Positions 25,446 to 33,932 of a DNA stretch of 64,000 nucleotides are shown piece by piece (the first letter of the stretch is position 1; each line of letters begins with the position of its first letter). This stretch comes from Lawsonibacter celer (lineage in GTDB: Bacteria > Bacillota > Clostridia > Oscillospirales > Oscillospiraceae). The notes under the pieces are model-generated. The model was not told the DNA's origin and made no database searches. It was given only the letters and a program-made list of their open reading frames with translations. Where the stretch lies: the NCBI RefSeq assembly GCF_014281125.1, contig NZ_JACOEA010000001.1:434001-498000 (forward strand), read 5' to 3'. The position numbers and the translations under genes were made by a program.

Positions 25446-26324
25446 TTATTCCAAATTTTGAATCTGTTCCCGAATTTTTTCAATTTCAGCCTTGATGTCC
25501 ACTACAATCCGCGCAGTTTGGACGTCGTTGCATTTGGAACCGATTGTATTGGCCTCCCGGTTAAACTCCTGGATCAGGAAGTCCAGCTTCCGGCCCACAG
25601 GCCCGTCTCCATTCAGCATCAGCTCCAGCTGAGAGAGATGGCTGCGCAGGCGGACTGTCTCCTCATCCACCGCAACCTTGTCGGCATAGATGGCAGCCTC
25701 GGTCAGAATACGGCTCTCGTCAATTTGGGTGTTCTGGAGTACTTCCGCCATCTTGCCCTCCAAGCGGGCCCGATAATCAGCCACAATGCCGGGCGCGCGC
25801 GCCTCCACCGTCCCGGTCAGCTCGGAGATGCTCGCCGCACGGCCCAGAATATCCTGCCGAAGCTTCTCCCCCTCCCGGGTGCGCATCCCGTCAAAGTCCT
25901 GGAGTGCAAGCTCCAGCACGCTGCAAATATCGGTACAGACGGCCTCCAGATCCTCCTGGTTTTTTTCCACCAGGAAGACATCCTGAAAGCGGGAGAGCAG
26001 CGAGACCGAGATGTCATCCCGCAGGCCGTAAGCATCCCGCAGGTCACACAGGGCCTTGTAGTAACCGTCCGCCACAGGGCGGTTGACTGAGATAACAGTG
26101 TCCCCCTGGGCGGAGGGGCCGATGGTGACAAATACGTCCACCTTGCCTCTGGAGATATGCTTTTGCACCAGCGCCTTGATCGCATCCTCCGCAAAGACAT
26201 AGATGCGCGGCAATTTCACGGTGCAGTCCAGGTAGCGATTGTTCACAGAGCGCAATTCCACGGTGATCGGGCGCCCCCTCTTTACGGCCTCTCCCCTGCC
26301 GTAACCTGTCATGCTTTTGACCAA
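25446..26324 (-). CDS. YicC/YloC-family endoribonuclease
   Basis: A 292-aa protein with the N-terminal [18 protein letters not shown] and [15 protein letters not shown], a coiled-coil middle region, and the C-terminal [17 protein letters not shown] segment that defines the family. Members in E. coli and Bacillus act as RNA endonucleases. It is the first gene of the conserved remA-gmk-rpoZ-priA run and has a candidate promoter with an embedded palindrome just upstream. Confidence 0.92.
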   Translation of the reverse strand: MVKSMTGYGRGEAVKRGRPITVELRSVNNRYLDCTVKLPRIYVFAEDAIKALVQKHISRGKVDVFVTIGPSAQGDTVISVNRPVADGYYKALCDLRDAYGLRDDISVSLLSRFQDVFLVEKNQEDLEAVCTDICSVLELALQDFDGMRTREGEKLRQDILGRAASISELTGTVEARAPGIVADYRARLEGKMAEVLQNTQIDESRILTEAAIYADKVAVDEETVRLRSHLSQLELMLNGDGPVGRKLDFLIQEFNREANTIGSKCNDVQTARIVVDIKAEIEKIREQIQNLE

Positions 26325-26361
26325 AGGGGATTCCTCCCTTGCTTTTTTATTAAGTCCTTTT

Positions 26362-26384
26362 TTGGTATCTAATTATTATACCAA
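26362..26384. promoter_or_regulatory. palindrome TTGGTAT-N9-ATACCAA at the yicC promoter
   Basis: Exact 7-bp inverted arms that overlap the -10 element of the candidate yicC promoter. This is the geometry of a repressor operator; the binding protein is unknown. Confidence 0.4.
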
Positions 26385-26403
26385 ATTATCTTCTCCTTCG
26401 CAA
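26375..26403 (-). promoter_or_regulatory. candidate promoter of the yicC-remA-gmk-rpoZ-priA run
   Basis: Minus-strand TTGCGA, 17-bp spacer, TATAAT. It starts inside the 3' end of the upstream membrane-protein gene and ends 51 bp before yicC. Confidence 0.55.
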
Positions 26404-26925
26404 GGCTTTGTCAATTCTCTGGCAGTAAAAAGCAATCAGCTTGGAAAAGCCAAAGTCATAGACCAGAAAAACCACATTGCCCGCGGCATAGACCAGCCAA
26501 GTCTGGTTCAGCGCGGACGGGAGAAAGGGCAGCAGCACTCCGGACAGGCCAAACCAGAACAACGTCAGGACCAGGTTGAAGAAAGCAAGCTTGAGCAGCA
26601 GCTCCAAAGGTAGCTGCCGCAGGCGCTCAATCAGGCTTTTGATCATAGGATACAGGCCAAAAAAGAGCAGATAGAGCAGCGCGTTGCTTTTTACAGGCAG
26701 CAGGATCAGCCCCAGGAGTCCGGCCGCGCTGTAGCAGAGGAAGCCTGCAGCCAGCCCCGCCGAGACCACAGCGGCTGCAGGAATCAGCCCAGCCACGGCC
26801 ACCAATCCCAACCGGCCGGAAGGGGTCAGGGCAGAGAGATATAAAAATACCAGCGACAAGGCGGCCAGAACTCCGGTTACTGCAGCACGGTATGCGCTAC
26901 CGGAACGGCGTTTTCTATCTGTCAT
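26386..26925 (-). CDS. polytopic membrane protein, unknown function (possible ECF-transporter S-component-like)
   Basis: A 179-aa protein with about five hydrophobic helices (roughly residues 10-30, 36-60, 62-82, 105-130, 138-165) and a short basic head (MTDRKRRSG) and tail (DKALRRRR). The segment FGLYPMIKSLIERL followed by LELLLKLAFFN occurs in a clostridial membrane-protein family that resembles vitamin-transporter S components in size and layout. I cannot assign a substrate. Start 26925 is chosen because it falls 4 bp after the J-domain gene stop; the frame extends further upstream inside that gene. Confidence 0.6.
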   Translation of the reverse strand: MTDRKRRSGSAYRAAVTGVLAALSLVFLYLSALTPSGRLGLVAVAGLIPAAAVVSAGLAAGFLCYSAAGLLGLILLPVKSNALLYLLFFGLYPMIKSLIERLRQLPLELLLKLAFFNLVLTLFWFGLSGVLLPFLPSALNQTWLVYAAGNVVFLVYDFGFSKLIAFYCQRIDKALRRRR

Positions 26926-26929
26926 AGCG

Positions 26930-27541
26930 TTAATTCCCACATCCGCCGCACAGGCAGTTGGCACATAGACACATCGAGCAGATGTCACAGGCATCCATTC
27001 CGCCGGCGCCATAGCCATAGGGGCGATAAGCCGCTCCGCCGCGCTGCATCATGGCCAGCGCCTGACGGTATTCCCCGTTGCCCGGATCCAGATTGCAGGC
27101 CGCCTGGTAATGCTGCATAGCCTCATCCAGCCAGCCCTTTCGATAAGCAATCGAACCGGTGAGAAAATGCCATTCCGCATCCTGTGCGGGAGCACTGCGC
27201 AGCAGCTGCTCTGCCCGGCCCAGATCGCCCATATTGATCGCCTGGCGCACCTGATTGTATACAGAGCCCCCGGCATAGGACTGCTGCTGATAGCCGCCCT
27301 GATAGGTACTCTGCTGCTGATACCCTCCGCCATAGCCGCCCGAGCTTCCCCCGCTGCGCATTTTGGTAATGGTATCATAGGCCTCGTTGATCTCTTTCAT
27401 CTTTTCTTCAGCCAAATCCGCCAACGGGTTGTTTTGATAATTGTCCGGGTGATATTTCCGCGCCAGTTCCCGATAGGCCCGTTTGATCTCTTCATCACTG
27501 GCTTCCGGTTTGACGCCCAACACACTATAAGGATCACTCAT
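26930..27541 (-). CDS. J-domain protein with cysteine-rich C-terminus
   Basis: A 203-aa protein. Residues 1-65 form a DnaJ domain ([29 protein letters not shown] with the HPD triad) that should stimulate an Hsp70 ATPase. A Gly/Tyr/Gln-rich linker follows, then a short helical repeat region (about 100-165) resembling a TPR, and a tail with seven cysteines in 17 residues ([17 protein letters not shown]), which could bind zinc or a metal cluster. Start 27541 has GGGAGA upstream. It overlaps the DUF5685 gene by 8 bp, so the two are probably coexpressed. Confidence 0.85.
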   Translation of the reverse strand: MSDPYSVLGVKPEASDEEIKRAYRELARKYHPDNYQNNPLADLAEEKMKEINEAYDTITKMRSGGSSGGYGGGYQQQSTYQGGYQQQSYAGGSVYNQVRQAINMGDLGRAEQLLRSAPAQDAEWHFLTGSIAYRKGWLDEAMQHYQAACNLDPGNGEYRQALAMMQRGGAAYRPYGYGAGGMDACDICSMCLCANCLCGGCGN

Positions 27542-28418
27542 GGATTCGTCTCCCATTTCTTTTTTTGACGGCCTTCCATTGGCCGGTAAAAACCAGCTCT
27601 TCCACCAGAGGCATGCCTAGGTAAAGGATATTGTTTACAATACCGCTCCAGGCGCTTTCCTCCAGCAGTCCCCAGGCCGAAAGGACCAGTCCCTGTGAAT
27701 GGCGCAGGGTTGTGCGCAGGTATTCCTGGTGGGCCTCTTCCTCCCCCGGGAAGCGGGCTGAGATGGGATTATAACTGCCGGACTGCCTGTCCTCCTCCAG
27801 GTCGTCCCAGGCGTCCAACAGATAAATCCACCGGCCTATATGGTAAAGCAGCTGCTCCAGAATCCTGCGCTTTTCCTCTGCGGTTTCAGGCGGTATGGCC
27901 GCCTGAAGGATACGAGCAAAAGTATCTGCCGGGCGATCCAGCGAGGGGGTCCGCTGCTCCTCCAGCTGACGCAGCTCGCGCAGGGCGCTCTGTACCGTGC
28001 GGTCGAATTCGGGAAGGCTGTGCGCCGCCAGCCGATAGCCATGGCGGAGCAGCCGCGAGAGGAAGCGGGCCGCCAGGCCGCGCCAGAACCCGCTGTCCGC
28101 AACTTCGTCCCTCAGCTTCCAATAGCTGAGGATGGTTCCCATATCTGCCGCGGCCTCCAACCCCTCCATATCGCAGGCACAGCGCTTTTTGCGGCATCCC
28201 AGACGTGCTGGGCAGCGTTTGCGCTGTATGGAAATCGCTCCACACTTCTCATGATCCAGCAGCATGGCCAGAAACACGATATCATAGCTGAGGAACATCC
28301 GGGCTGCAAGGCCGTGCCGTCGGCCTATGGCATGACACAATCCGCAATAGGCCGCCTCATAGGACTCCAGCTCCCGCACCTTGAGCTCTCCCCGGTTGGG
28401 GCGGATATAGCCAAACAT
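27534..28418 (-). CDS. DUF5685-family protein
   Basis: A 294-aa, mostly helical protein of unknown function. The N-terminus [20 protein letters not shown] and the cysteine pair in [13 protein letters not shown], with further cysteines in [16 protein letters not shown], suggest metal binding. [19 protein letters not shown] near residue 225 has an Asp-rich DDxxED-like element similar to that of prenyl-transferring helical enzymes, but homology to those is not established. It overlaps the J-domain gene, which suggests the two work together. Confidence 0.7.
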   Translation of the reverse strand: MFGYIRPNRGELKVRELESYEAAYCGLCHAIGRRHGLAARMFLSYDIVFLAMLLDHEKCGAISIQRKRCPARLGCRKKRCACDMEGLEAAADMGTILSYWKLRDEVADSGFWRGLAARFLSRLLRHGYRLAAHSLPEFDRTVQSALRELRQLEEQRTPSLDRPADTFARILQAAIPPETAEEKRRILEQLLYHIGRWIYLLDAWDDLEEDRQSGSYNPISARFPGEEEAHQEYLRTTLRHSQGLVLSAWGLLEESAWSGIVNNILYLGMPLVEELVFTGQWKAVKKRNGRRIHE

Positions 28419-28419
28419 A

Positions 28420-28848
28420 CTAGGAAGCCGGCTCGACCGCGGTAATGCGGAAGGAAATGGTCTGGTGCTTCCTGGCGTGCCTGTCCTTTAAAATGGCCAA
28501 GAACAGCCCCAGAGCAAAACCGGCCGCTCCGACCAGGGCCGACAAACCACCCGGAAGGCTGAGCAGTGCGCACAGAAAATAACCCGCAAAAAACAGCAGA
28601 AAGGGCACTAAATAAACCAGCACCGCCGCACCAAGGATTTTTTTCGTGGAAGACTCCACGGTCACCGTGTCCCCGGGCATGGCGTGGACCAGATTTTCCG
28701 CCACCACCGAGACCGTGGGGCTCACCATCAATTCGCTGCAGCCGCCTGCGCACTGGGAGCAGTCGTGCCCGCAGGCGGACTGTCGTTTTACCGATATTTC
28801 CGCGCGCGTATCATCAATAATACGCGTTACTTTTGCTGTTTGAACCAT
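28420..28848 (-). CDS. RseC/MucC-like membrane protein
   Basis: A 142-aa protein with four cysteines in the N-terminal cytoplasmic part (CGHDCSQCAGGC), then two adjacent membrane helices (about 73-92 and 97-117). This is the architecture of RseC/MucC-type proteins; in E. coli RseC takes part in reducing SoxR's iron-sulfur cluster, and in Firmicutes the role is not established. The cysteine set suggests an Fe-S cluster or redox function. It lies between cdaR and the DUF5685 gene. Confidence 0.82.
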   Translation of the reverse strand: MVQTAKVTRIIDDTRAEISVKRQSACGHDCSQCAGGCSELMVSPTVSVVAENLVHAMPGDTVTVESSTKKILGAAVLVYLVPFLLFFAGYFLCALLSLPGGLSALVGAAGFALGLFLAILKDRHARKHQTISFRITAVEPAS

Positions 28849-28893
28849 GAGTATCTCCTTTGTGGCTGTGTTGTTTGGTCGGCGGAAAGAGGG

Positions 28894-30126
28894 CTAACGG
28901 CTGATCGAGACCACGATATTATAATCGCCTACCACACCCACCTCGCTGTTGCCGTCCAGATATACCTTGACCGGTACGGTCTGGCTGCCGGTCGCTGCAG
29001 AGATATCCTTCAGATCAGCCACAATCCGCAGCTGGGAGGCCGATACCGCCGCCACCGCCTCCTCAGAGCCGCGGATGGTGATACCGCGGGACTGGGTGAC
29101 ATTCGTGGCCGTATAGCCGTCAGGCGCGTTAATGATTTCAATGTTATCCACCTCCAGCACCTTGGTGGACAGCCCCTTGATCCGAACTGTGACGGTCGCC
29201 TCGGTCACACCGCTGACATTGGTCAGTTCCGGGGAGAGCTGGATAGGCATGGAGATGGTATCCGTACCAAAAATTTTGGAGAGATCAATGCTGCCCAGCG
29301 AGATTTCCTTCAGCCCCGCCAAATCATCTTCCCCGCCGGAAACCATAATGCTCTCCGGCGAGATGGTCACTTCTACGTCCTCTTCCGAGGCGCCGCCTCC
29401 AGCCTGAAGCTCCACAGTAAGCGGAACTTCTTTTAACTGTACCACGGGCAGCGTTACCAAAATGGTGCTTACATCGGTCTCTAGCCCGGAAGAAGACAGC
29501 GCATTCCCATTGAAATCAATAAGTGTAAAGGGAACATCCTTGCTGAAGGTTTCATTCAGTTCCTCCTGAGAGATTGTAACCAGCACATAGTCCACCTGAT
29601 CCACCAGTTCTTGGCTGCCGCTGACCGTCACCACGTCAGGCGCGAAGGAGAAATCACCCATCTGGAAGCCGTCCGCGACACTGCCGTTGAATACGCCGCG
29701 CACCTCTACCTGTTTTGTGCCCCGCAGGGAGATGGTAAGCGAAATTTTCTCCGGGCGTTTATCCCGCACATCAATCGCATCAGAATTTACAGAGAGTGGA
29801 TAGCTGATCCGGCTGTCCAGGCTGTACTCGCCCGGCTCCGAAATGCCGGATACATCTACGGTGACGGTTACATTTTCAGAGTTCAACTTATTGAGCACAT
29901 CCCGCCGGGCCCAAAGGGATAGCGTCATCGTCTGGCTCTCCCCCTCTGAGATCATCAGCCCGCGCTCCTCCAGCTTTTCCAGGCCGCTGAAATTTACCTT
30001 GATGCCCCGTAAAGTAGCGGACTGAGTTGGATTTGCCTCATTGCCCACATAGAGCCAGAGAATAAAGGCCAGTAGCACAGAGACGACCACGTAGAACCAT
30101 CGGCTGTCAGCTATTTTTTTCCACAT
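28894..30126 (-). CDS. cdaR: CdaR/YbbR-domain regulator of diadenylate cyclase
   Basis: A 410-aa protein with one N-terminal membrane helix (WFYVVVSVLLAFILWLYVG) and about four extracytoplasmic YbbR repeats. In other Firmicutes CdaR binds CdaA and adjusts c-di-AMP synthesis. Start 30126 (MWKKIADSRW) overlaps the cdaA 3' end by 20 bp and has GGGAGA upstream; a longer frame lies inside cdaA. The cdaA-cdaR pairing is standard; glmM, often next, is not here. Confidence 0.9.
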   Translation of the reverse strand: MWKKIADSRWFYVVVSVLLAFILWLYVGNEANPTQSATLRGIKVNFSGLEKLEERGLMISEGESQTMTLSLWARRDVLNKLNSENVTVTVDVSGISEPGEYSLDSRISYPLSVNSDAIDVRDKRPEKISLTISLRGTKQVEVRGVFNGSVADGFQMGDFSFAPDVVTVSGSQELVDQVDYVLVTISQEELNETFSKDVPFTLIDFNGNALSSSGLETDVSTILVTLPVVQLKEVPLTVELQAGGGASEEDVEVTISPESIMVSGGEDDLAGLKEISLGSIDLSKIFGTDTISMPIQLSPELTNVSGVTEATVTVRIKGLSTKVLEVDNIEIINAPDGYTATNVTQSRGITIRGSEEAVAAVSASQLRIVADLKDISAATGSQTVPVKVYLDGNSEVGVVGDYNIVVSISR

Positions 30127-30991
30127 CCGACGACTCTCCCTTCCTGGTCTTGAACAAATTGGAGAATTTGAATTTCGGAGCCTCCTGCGGCTCCGCCTCA
30201 GGAAGCAGTTCATTGCGCAACAGCCGTTCCAGCGTCTCCGGGGCCAGGTGCCGCTTGAGCATTCCGCCCACGGCCACGGAGATGGATCCGGTCTCCTCCG
30301 AGACGATGGCTACCACCGCATCCGAGTGCTCGCTGGCGCCGATGCCGGCCCGATGGCGCATCCCAAGATCCCGGGACAGGTTCACATTGCCTGACAGGGG
30401 CAGCATGCAGCCGGCTCCCCGGATGCGCCCGCTCCGGACGATCACTGCTCCGTCGTGCAAAGGCGCTTTGTTCCAAAAGATGTTTTTCAGCAGCTCACTG
30501 TTTACTTGACAGTCGAGAGGGGTACCCGTCTTAATTTGGTCATCCAGCATATTTTTACGCTCAAAGACCATCAGCGCGCCTGTTTTGGTCTTTGACAGCG
30601 AGGTATAGGCCTCAACGGTCTGCACAATGGCGTTTTCAATCTCATTGACGTCCTCCACATGGGTAAACACCTTGCCCAGGCTGCTGCGGCCCACCTGCTC
30701 AAGAAAGCGCCGGATCTCCGGTTGGAAGAGGATAACCAGCGCAAGCGCTCCCCATTCCAACACTTTGCTCAGCAGGAAGTTGACGGTATTGAGTTTGGCC
30801 ATACTGGAGATCCATATCGCCACCAGCAAAAGGAGGATGCCTTTTGCCACCGCGCCGGAGCTGGTACGGCGAATGAGCATAATGATTTTATAGATGATGA
30901 ATGCCATAATGGCGATGTCGATGAGGTCGGCAGGACCCATAGGCCATACCATTCCCCATAAGTTCTGCAAGAGTTCCATGATCGCACCCAT
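30107..30991 (-). CDS. cdaA: membrane diadenylate cyclase
   Basis: Condenses two ATP into cyclic di-AMP, an essential second messenger for potassium and turgor control. The 294-aa protein has three N-terminal membrane helices (about residues 10-85) and a DAC domain with LHDGAVIVRSGRI (DGA motif) and LGMRHRAGIGASEHSDA (RHR motif), followed by SEETGSISVAVGG. Start 30991 (MGAIMELLQNLWG) follows GGGAG; an ATG at 30979 is an alternative. A near-consensus promoter lies at 31080-31108. Confidence 0.95.
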   Translation of the reverse strand: MGAIMELLQNLWGMVWPMGPADLIDIAIMAFIIYKIIMLIRRTSSGAVAKGILLLLVAIWISSMAKLNTVNFLLSKVLEWGALALVILFQPEIRRFLEQVGRSSLGKVFTHVEDVNEIENAIVQTVEAYTSLSKTKTGALMVFERKNMLDDQIKTGTPLDCQVNSELLKNIFWNKAPLHDGAVIVRSGRIRGAGCMLPLSGNVNLSRDLGMRHRAGIGASEHSDAVVAIVSEETGSISVAVGGMLKRHLAPETLERLLRNELLPEAEPQEAPKFKFSNLFKTRKGESSDVEKNS

Positions 30992-31079
30992 CTTCCCGTC
31001 TCCCGCCCTTAGACTTCTCTCTGCCCGCCCCTGCCGCTGCAGCATTTTATCCTTTTATCCTTACCGTTTCAATTCAAAT

Positions 31080-31108
31080 ATTATACTGTATTCCCACGTA
31101 CTTGGCAA
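31080..31108 (-). promoter_or_regulatory. candidate sigma-A promoter of cdaA-cdaR
   Basis: Minus-strand TTGCCA, 17-bp spacer, TATAAT. Confidence 0.7.
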
Positions 31109-31151
31109 GCAAATGGAACATTAATTTTCTCTGAACAAGCGTACGTTCCCA

Positions 31152-31203
31152 CATCTGAACAGAAAAAATAGCCGCGTCAGCGGCTATTTTTTCTGTTCAG
31201 ATG
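31152..31203 (-). terminator. 24-bp perfect hairpin terminator overlapping the end of the cysteine-desulfurase-like gene
   Basis: A perfect 24-bp inverted repeat with a 4-base loop, with the GCCGC/GCGGC core next to the loop and A6/T6 tracts within the arms. The TGA stop of the aminotransferase gene lies in the loop, so one arm is coding. Confidence 0.85.
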
Positions 31204-32307
31204 TCCGATCTCCCACACAAGGCGCTCTGCCTCCAGGCGGGAATTGAAACTGGAAAAACTGGACCGTACCGTCCCCTTCTCATAGGTGCCGGCAGACCGG
31301 TGGGCCAGGGGTGAGCAGTGAAGGCCGGCGCGCACCGCAATGCCGCATTTTCCCAAGGCCTCTCCCACCAATTCACAGTCCATCTCCCCCACTTGAAAGG
31401 AGAGTACGCCCGCCTGTGCAGAACCCTGGGGATCCGCGTACACTGTTATCTCCGGCAGTGCGGACAGCCCTTTTGCCGCTGTCTGCATCAGCCGGCGCTC
31501 CCGCTCCAGTATCTTCAGCGGGCCCTCCCGGCGTACATACCGAATCCCCTCCAGAAGGCCGGCAATCCCCGGAATATTGTGCGTGCCCGCCTCCAGCCGG
31601 TCCGGCAGGAAATCCGGCATTTCCTGCCTGGCAGACATACTGCCGGTGCCCCCTTCCAGCAGAGGCTGCGTGTCTGTTCCGCACAGAAGCAGGCCGGTCC
31701 CCTGGGGGCCATAAAGCCCTTTGTGGCCCGGCATGGCGATAAAGGCTGCCTTCAGCTGGCTCATATCCACAGGCAAGCACCCCGCGGACTGAGAGGCGTC
31801 CAGAATAAAGGGCACGCCCCTTGCTCTGCACAGGGCGGCAATACGCTCTACCGGCAGGATATAGCCGAACACATTGGAGACGTGGTTGCAGACAACGGCA
31901 CAGACCTCGGGTGTAAGCTGCTCCTCAAAGCTGCGGAACATGGCCTCGGGCTGGAAAAGCGGCCCGTAGGCCACCTTTACGACAGCGCCCAGGGCGTGCA
32001 GAGGCCGAGTGACCGCATTGTGCTCGTATCCGGAGATCAAAACGGTATCTCCTCTCTTGACGAGCGATTTAATGGCAATATTCAGCCCATGAGTGGCGTT
32101 AAAGGTAAAAACCACATTTTCCGGCTCATTTACGCCAAAGAGGGCGGCCGCCTCCTCGCGGCAGGCAAAGGCGGTCCGTGCGGCAAGCATGGCGGGGCGG
32201 TGACCCCCTCGGCCCGGGCTGGCCATGGTACGCATGGCGGACACACAGGCCCGGGACACTGAGGGCGGTTTTTGCATTGTTGTGGCGGCGCTGTCCAGGT
32301 AAATCAC
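31177..32307 (-). CDS. cysteine desulfurase-family (class V aminotransferase) protein
   Basis: A 376-aa PLP enzyme. It begins MIYLDSAATTMQKPPSV, has NATHGLNIAIKS and SGYEHNAVTRPL, the PLP lysine in MPGHKGLYGPQGTG near residue 195, and an active-site loop cysteine in GLHCSPLAHR near 335. This matches the cysteine desulfurase/selenocysteine lyase-like subgroup found beside DUF3343 genes. It probably takes sulfur or selenium from cysteine or selenocysteine. The start overlaps the DUF3343 stop by 4 bp, so the two are translationally coupled. Confidence 0.88.
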   Translation of the reverse strand: MIYLDSAATTMQKPPSVSRACVSAMRTMASPGRGGHRPAMLAARTAFACREEAAALFGVNEPENVVFTFNATHGLNIAIKSLVKRGDTVLISGYEHNAVTRPLHALGAVVKVAYGPLFQPEAMFRSFEEQLTPEVCAVVCNHVSNVFGYILPVERIAALCRARGVPFILDASQSAGCLPVDMSQLKAAFIAMPGHKGLYGPQGTGLLLCGTDTQPLLEGGTGSMSARQEMPDFLPDRLEAGTHNIPGIAGLLEGIRYVRREGPLKILERERRLMQTAAKGLSALPEITVYADPQGSAQAGVLSFQVGEMDCELVGEALGKCGIAVRAGLHCSPLAHRSAGTYEKGTVRSSFSSFNSRLEAERLVWEIGHLNRKNSR

Positions 32308-32558
32308 AGCAGCACCTCCTGGTAGCTGCCATCGCGGGACGCAATATAGATCCGCTTCGGCGTCAGTCCCACCCTGGCCAGCACCGTCAGCGCATCCGCC
32401 AGATTGCGCTCGGATATCTTCACCGAGTGGCTGCAGCCCTCGCGGTCGATCACTTTCGGCGAGCGGATGATGTGCGCCGTGATTCCACTCCGCTCAAGCG
32501 CCTCAGCTGTTCGCTGGGCGTAAGTCAGGGAACGGCAGACGATGAGATAATAGGTCAT
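32304..32558 (-). CDS. DUF3343 protein (putative Se/S carrier-like)
   Basis: An 84-aa protein (MTYYLIVCRSLTYAQRTAEA, then IIRSPKVIDREGCSHSVKIS) that fits DUF3343, a family annotated as putative sulfur or selenium carriers. Cysteines are at about residues 8 and 42. Its ATGA overlap with the cysteine-desulfurase-like gene suggests it is the acceptor for the released chalcogen; this is inferred from context. Its ribosome-binding site lies in a hairpin (32564-32603). Confidence 0.8.
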   Translation of the reverse strand: MTYYLIVCRSLTYAQRTAEALERSGITAHIIRSPKVIDREGCSHSVKISERNLADALTVLARVGLTPKRIYIASRDGSYQEVLL

Positions 32559-32563
32559 GTGAA

Positions 32564-32603
32564 AACGCTCCTCTCACGGCATCATATGCCGGAACGGAGC
32601 ATT
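32564..32603 (-). promoter_or_regulatory. two-part hairpin in the DUF3343 leader that includes its ribosome-binding site
   Basis: AACGCTCC and GGAGCATT pair (one G-U in RNA) around an inner CGGCAT/ATGCCG stem. On the minus strand the GGAG of the DUF3343 Shine-Dalgarno site is in the outer stem. Confidence 0.35.
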
Positions 32604-32628
32604 TTGAGACAGGAGATGTTTCCGCACT

Positions 32629-33111
32629 TCAGGCCTGTTCTCTGCACAGCAGGCAGACTGCGTGGGCCGCAATTCCCTCTCCGGAGCCCGTAAACCCCAA
32701 TTTTTCCTCTGTAGTGGCTTTTAGATTTACATAGCCATCTGCCAACCCCATATGCCGGGAGAGGTTGCGGGCCATTTCCTCCAGGTAAGGGGCCAGCCTC
32801 GGGCGCTGGGCAATAATAGTAGCGTCCACATTCCCAACAGACAGACGCCTGCTCCGAAGCATCTCCATCACCCGGTCCAGCAGGAGCAGGCTGTCCGCTC
32901 CCTCATAAGCCGGGTCGGTGTCCGGGAAACATCTTCCGATATCCCCCAGACAGGCCGCCCCCAGCAGTGCGTCCATCACCGCGTGGGTGAGTACGTCTGC
33001 GTCGGAATGTCCCAGCAGCCCCTTCTCGTAAGGGATTTCCACGCCGCCCAGAATCAGCTTGCGACCTGCTGTCAGGCGGTGTACGTCATAGCCGTGGCCA
33101 ATTCGGATCAC
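32629..33111 (-). CDS. ispF: 2-C-methyl-D-erythritol 2,4-cyclodiphosphate synthase
   Basis: Fifth enzyme of the MEP isoprenoid pathway. The 160-aa enzyme has the metal site [10 protein letters not shown] near the N-terminus, [21 protein letters not shown] and the C-terminal [22 protein letters not shown]. The start is taken as GTG at 33111: it gives the canonical [12 protein letters not shown]-terminus, overlaps the ispD stop as GTGA and follows AGAGAGG. An ATG at 33126 is five codons upstream but has no ribosome-binding site. Confidence 0.94.
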   Translation of the reverse strand: MIRIGHGYDVHRLTAGRKLILGGVEIPYEKGLLGHSDADVLTHAVMDALLGAACLGDIGRCFPDTDPAYEGADSLLLLDRVMEMLRSRRLSVGNVDATIIAQRPRLAPYLEEMARNLSRHMGLADGYVNLKATTEEKLGFTGSGEGIAAHAVCLLCREQA

Positions 33112-33839
33112 AATTCCTCTCTCCATTCCATCAGCGCCTCTGCTGCGGCCAGATCCTCCGGCGTAGTAATTTTCAGATTGACATAAGATCCCTGGGTCAA
33201 TGCCACGCCCAGCCCCAAACGCTCAACAGCGGCACAGTCATCTGTGAGAGCCACGCCATCCTCCAGGGCTTTGGTCAGAGCGGCCTTGATCAGGGAGGTC
33301 TCAAACACCTGCGGGGTCTGGACCGCATAGAGCTGGCTGCGGTCCAGAGTTGCGGAAACCAGGCCGTCACTTGCCTGCTTGATGGTATCCTTCACCGGCA
33401 CTGCAGGCGCCGCCGCGCCGCACTGGGCGGCGCGCAGGATCGCCTCCTCCAGCACCTGCTGGCTGACCAAAGGCCGGGCGCCATCGTGAATGGCAGCCAG
33501 CTCCAGGTGCTCGCTCACCTCCCACAGGCCAGCTAACACAGAATGGGTACGGGTCTCTCCACCCACGACTACCTTGGTCACCTTGGAAAAGGCGTAGTCC
33601 TGACAAAGCTGTCCGATTGGGACAATCAGGTCGCGTCTGGTGACCACAATGATCTCTTCCACATAGGGGCAGCAGTCCAGGGCGCGCAGCGTATGGGCCA
33701 ATACAGGCTGCTCATCCAAGGTGAGCAGCAGCTTATCCTGTCCCATGCGCACCGAGCTTCCGGCTGCAGGCACCACAGCGGCACAGCGGATGTCAGACCC
33801 GCACTTTTTTTGAAAGAGCTTTCCCCAAAAACCAGGCAT
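33108..33839 (-). CDS. ispD: 2-C-methyl-D-erythritol 4-phosphate cytidylyltransferase
   Basis: Third enzyme of the MEP pathway; adds CMP to methylerythritol phosphate. The 243-aa protein has the nucleotide-binding [30 protein letters not shown] and [23 protein letters not shown]. About 17 residues precede the usual start of the fold; the ATG at 33839 has AAGGAGGGGG upstream and is kept. It is followed by ispF in a coupled pair; ispH is 2.8 kb upstream. Confidence 0.95.
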   Translation of the reverse strand: MPGFWGKLFQKKCGSDIRCAAVVPAAGSSVRMGQDKLLLTLDEQPVLAHTLRALDCCPYVEEIIVVTRRDLIVPIGQLCQDYAFSKVTKVVVGGETRTHSVLAGLWEVSEHLELAAIHDGARPLVSQQVLEEAILRAAQCGAAAPAVPVKDTIKQASDGLVSATLDRSQLYAVQTPQVFETSLIKAALTKALEDGVALTDDCAAVERLGLGVALTQGSYVNLKITTPEDLAAAEALMEWREEL

Positions 33840-33861
33840 ACAGCCCCCTCCTTCCCTCCAA

Positions 33862-33890
33862 AAAAGGGAGCCCGCGCACGGCTCCCTTTT
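33862..33890 (-). terminator. intrinsic terminator after carD / at the start of the ispD leader
   Basis: AAAAGGGAGCC and GGCTCCCTTTT form a perfect 11-bp stem, followed on the minus strand by a T6 run. It lies between carD and ispD, and downstream of the candidate ispD promoter. Confidence 0.85.
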
Positions 33891-33903
33891 CGGTCCTGTC
33901 TAC

Positions 33904-33932
33904 ATTATGCTCTTTTGGGGGCCATTATGCAA
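33904..33932 (-). promoter_or_regulatory. candidate promoter for ispD-ispF
   Basis: Minus-strand TTGCAT, 17-bp spacer, CATAAT, at the very end of carD. Transcripts from it would enter the hairpin at 33862-33890 almost at once. Confidence 0.4.
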
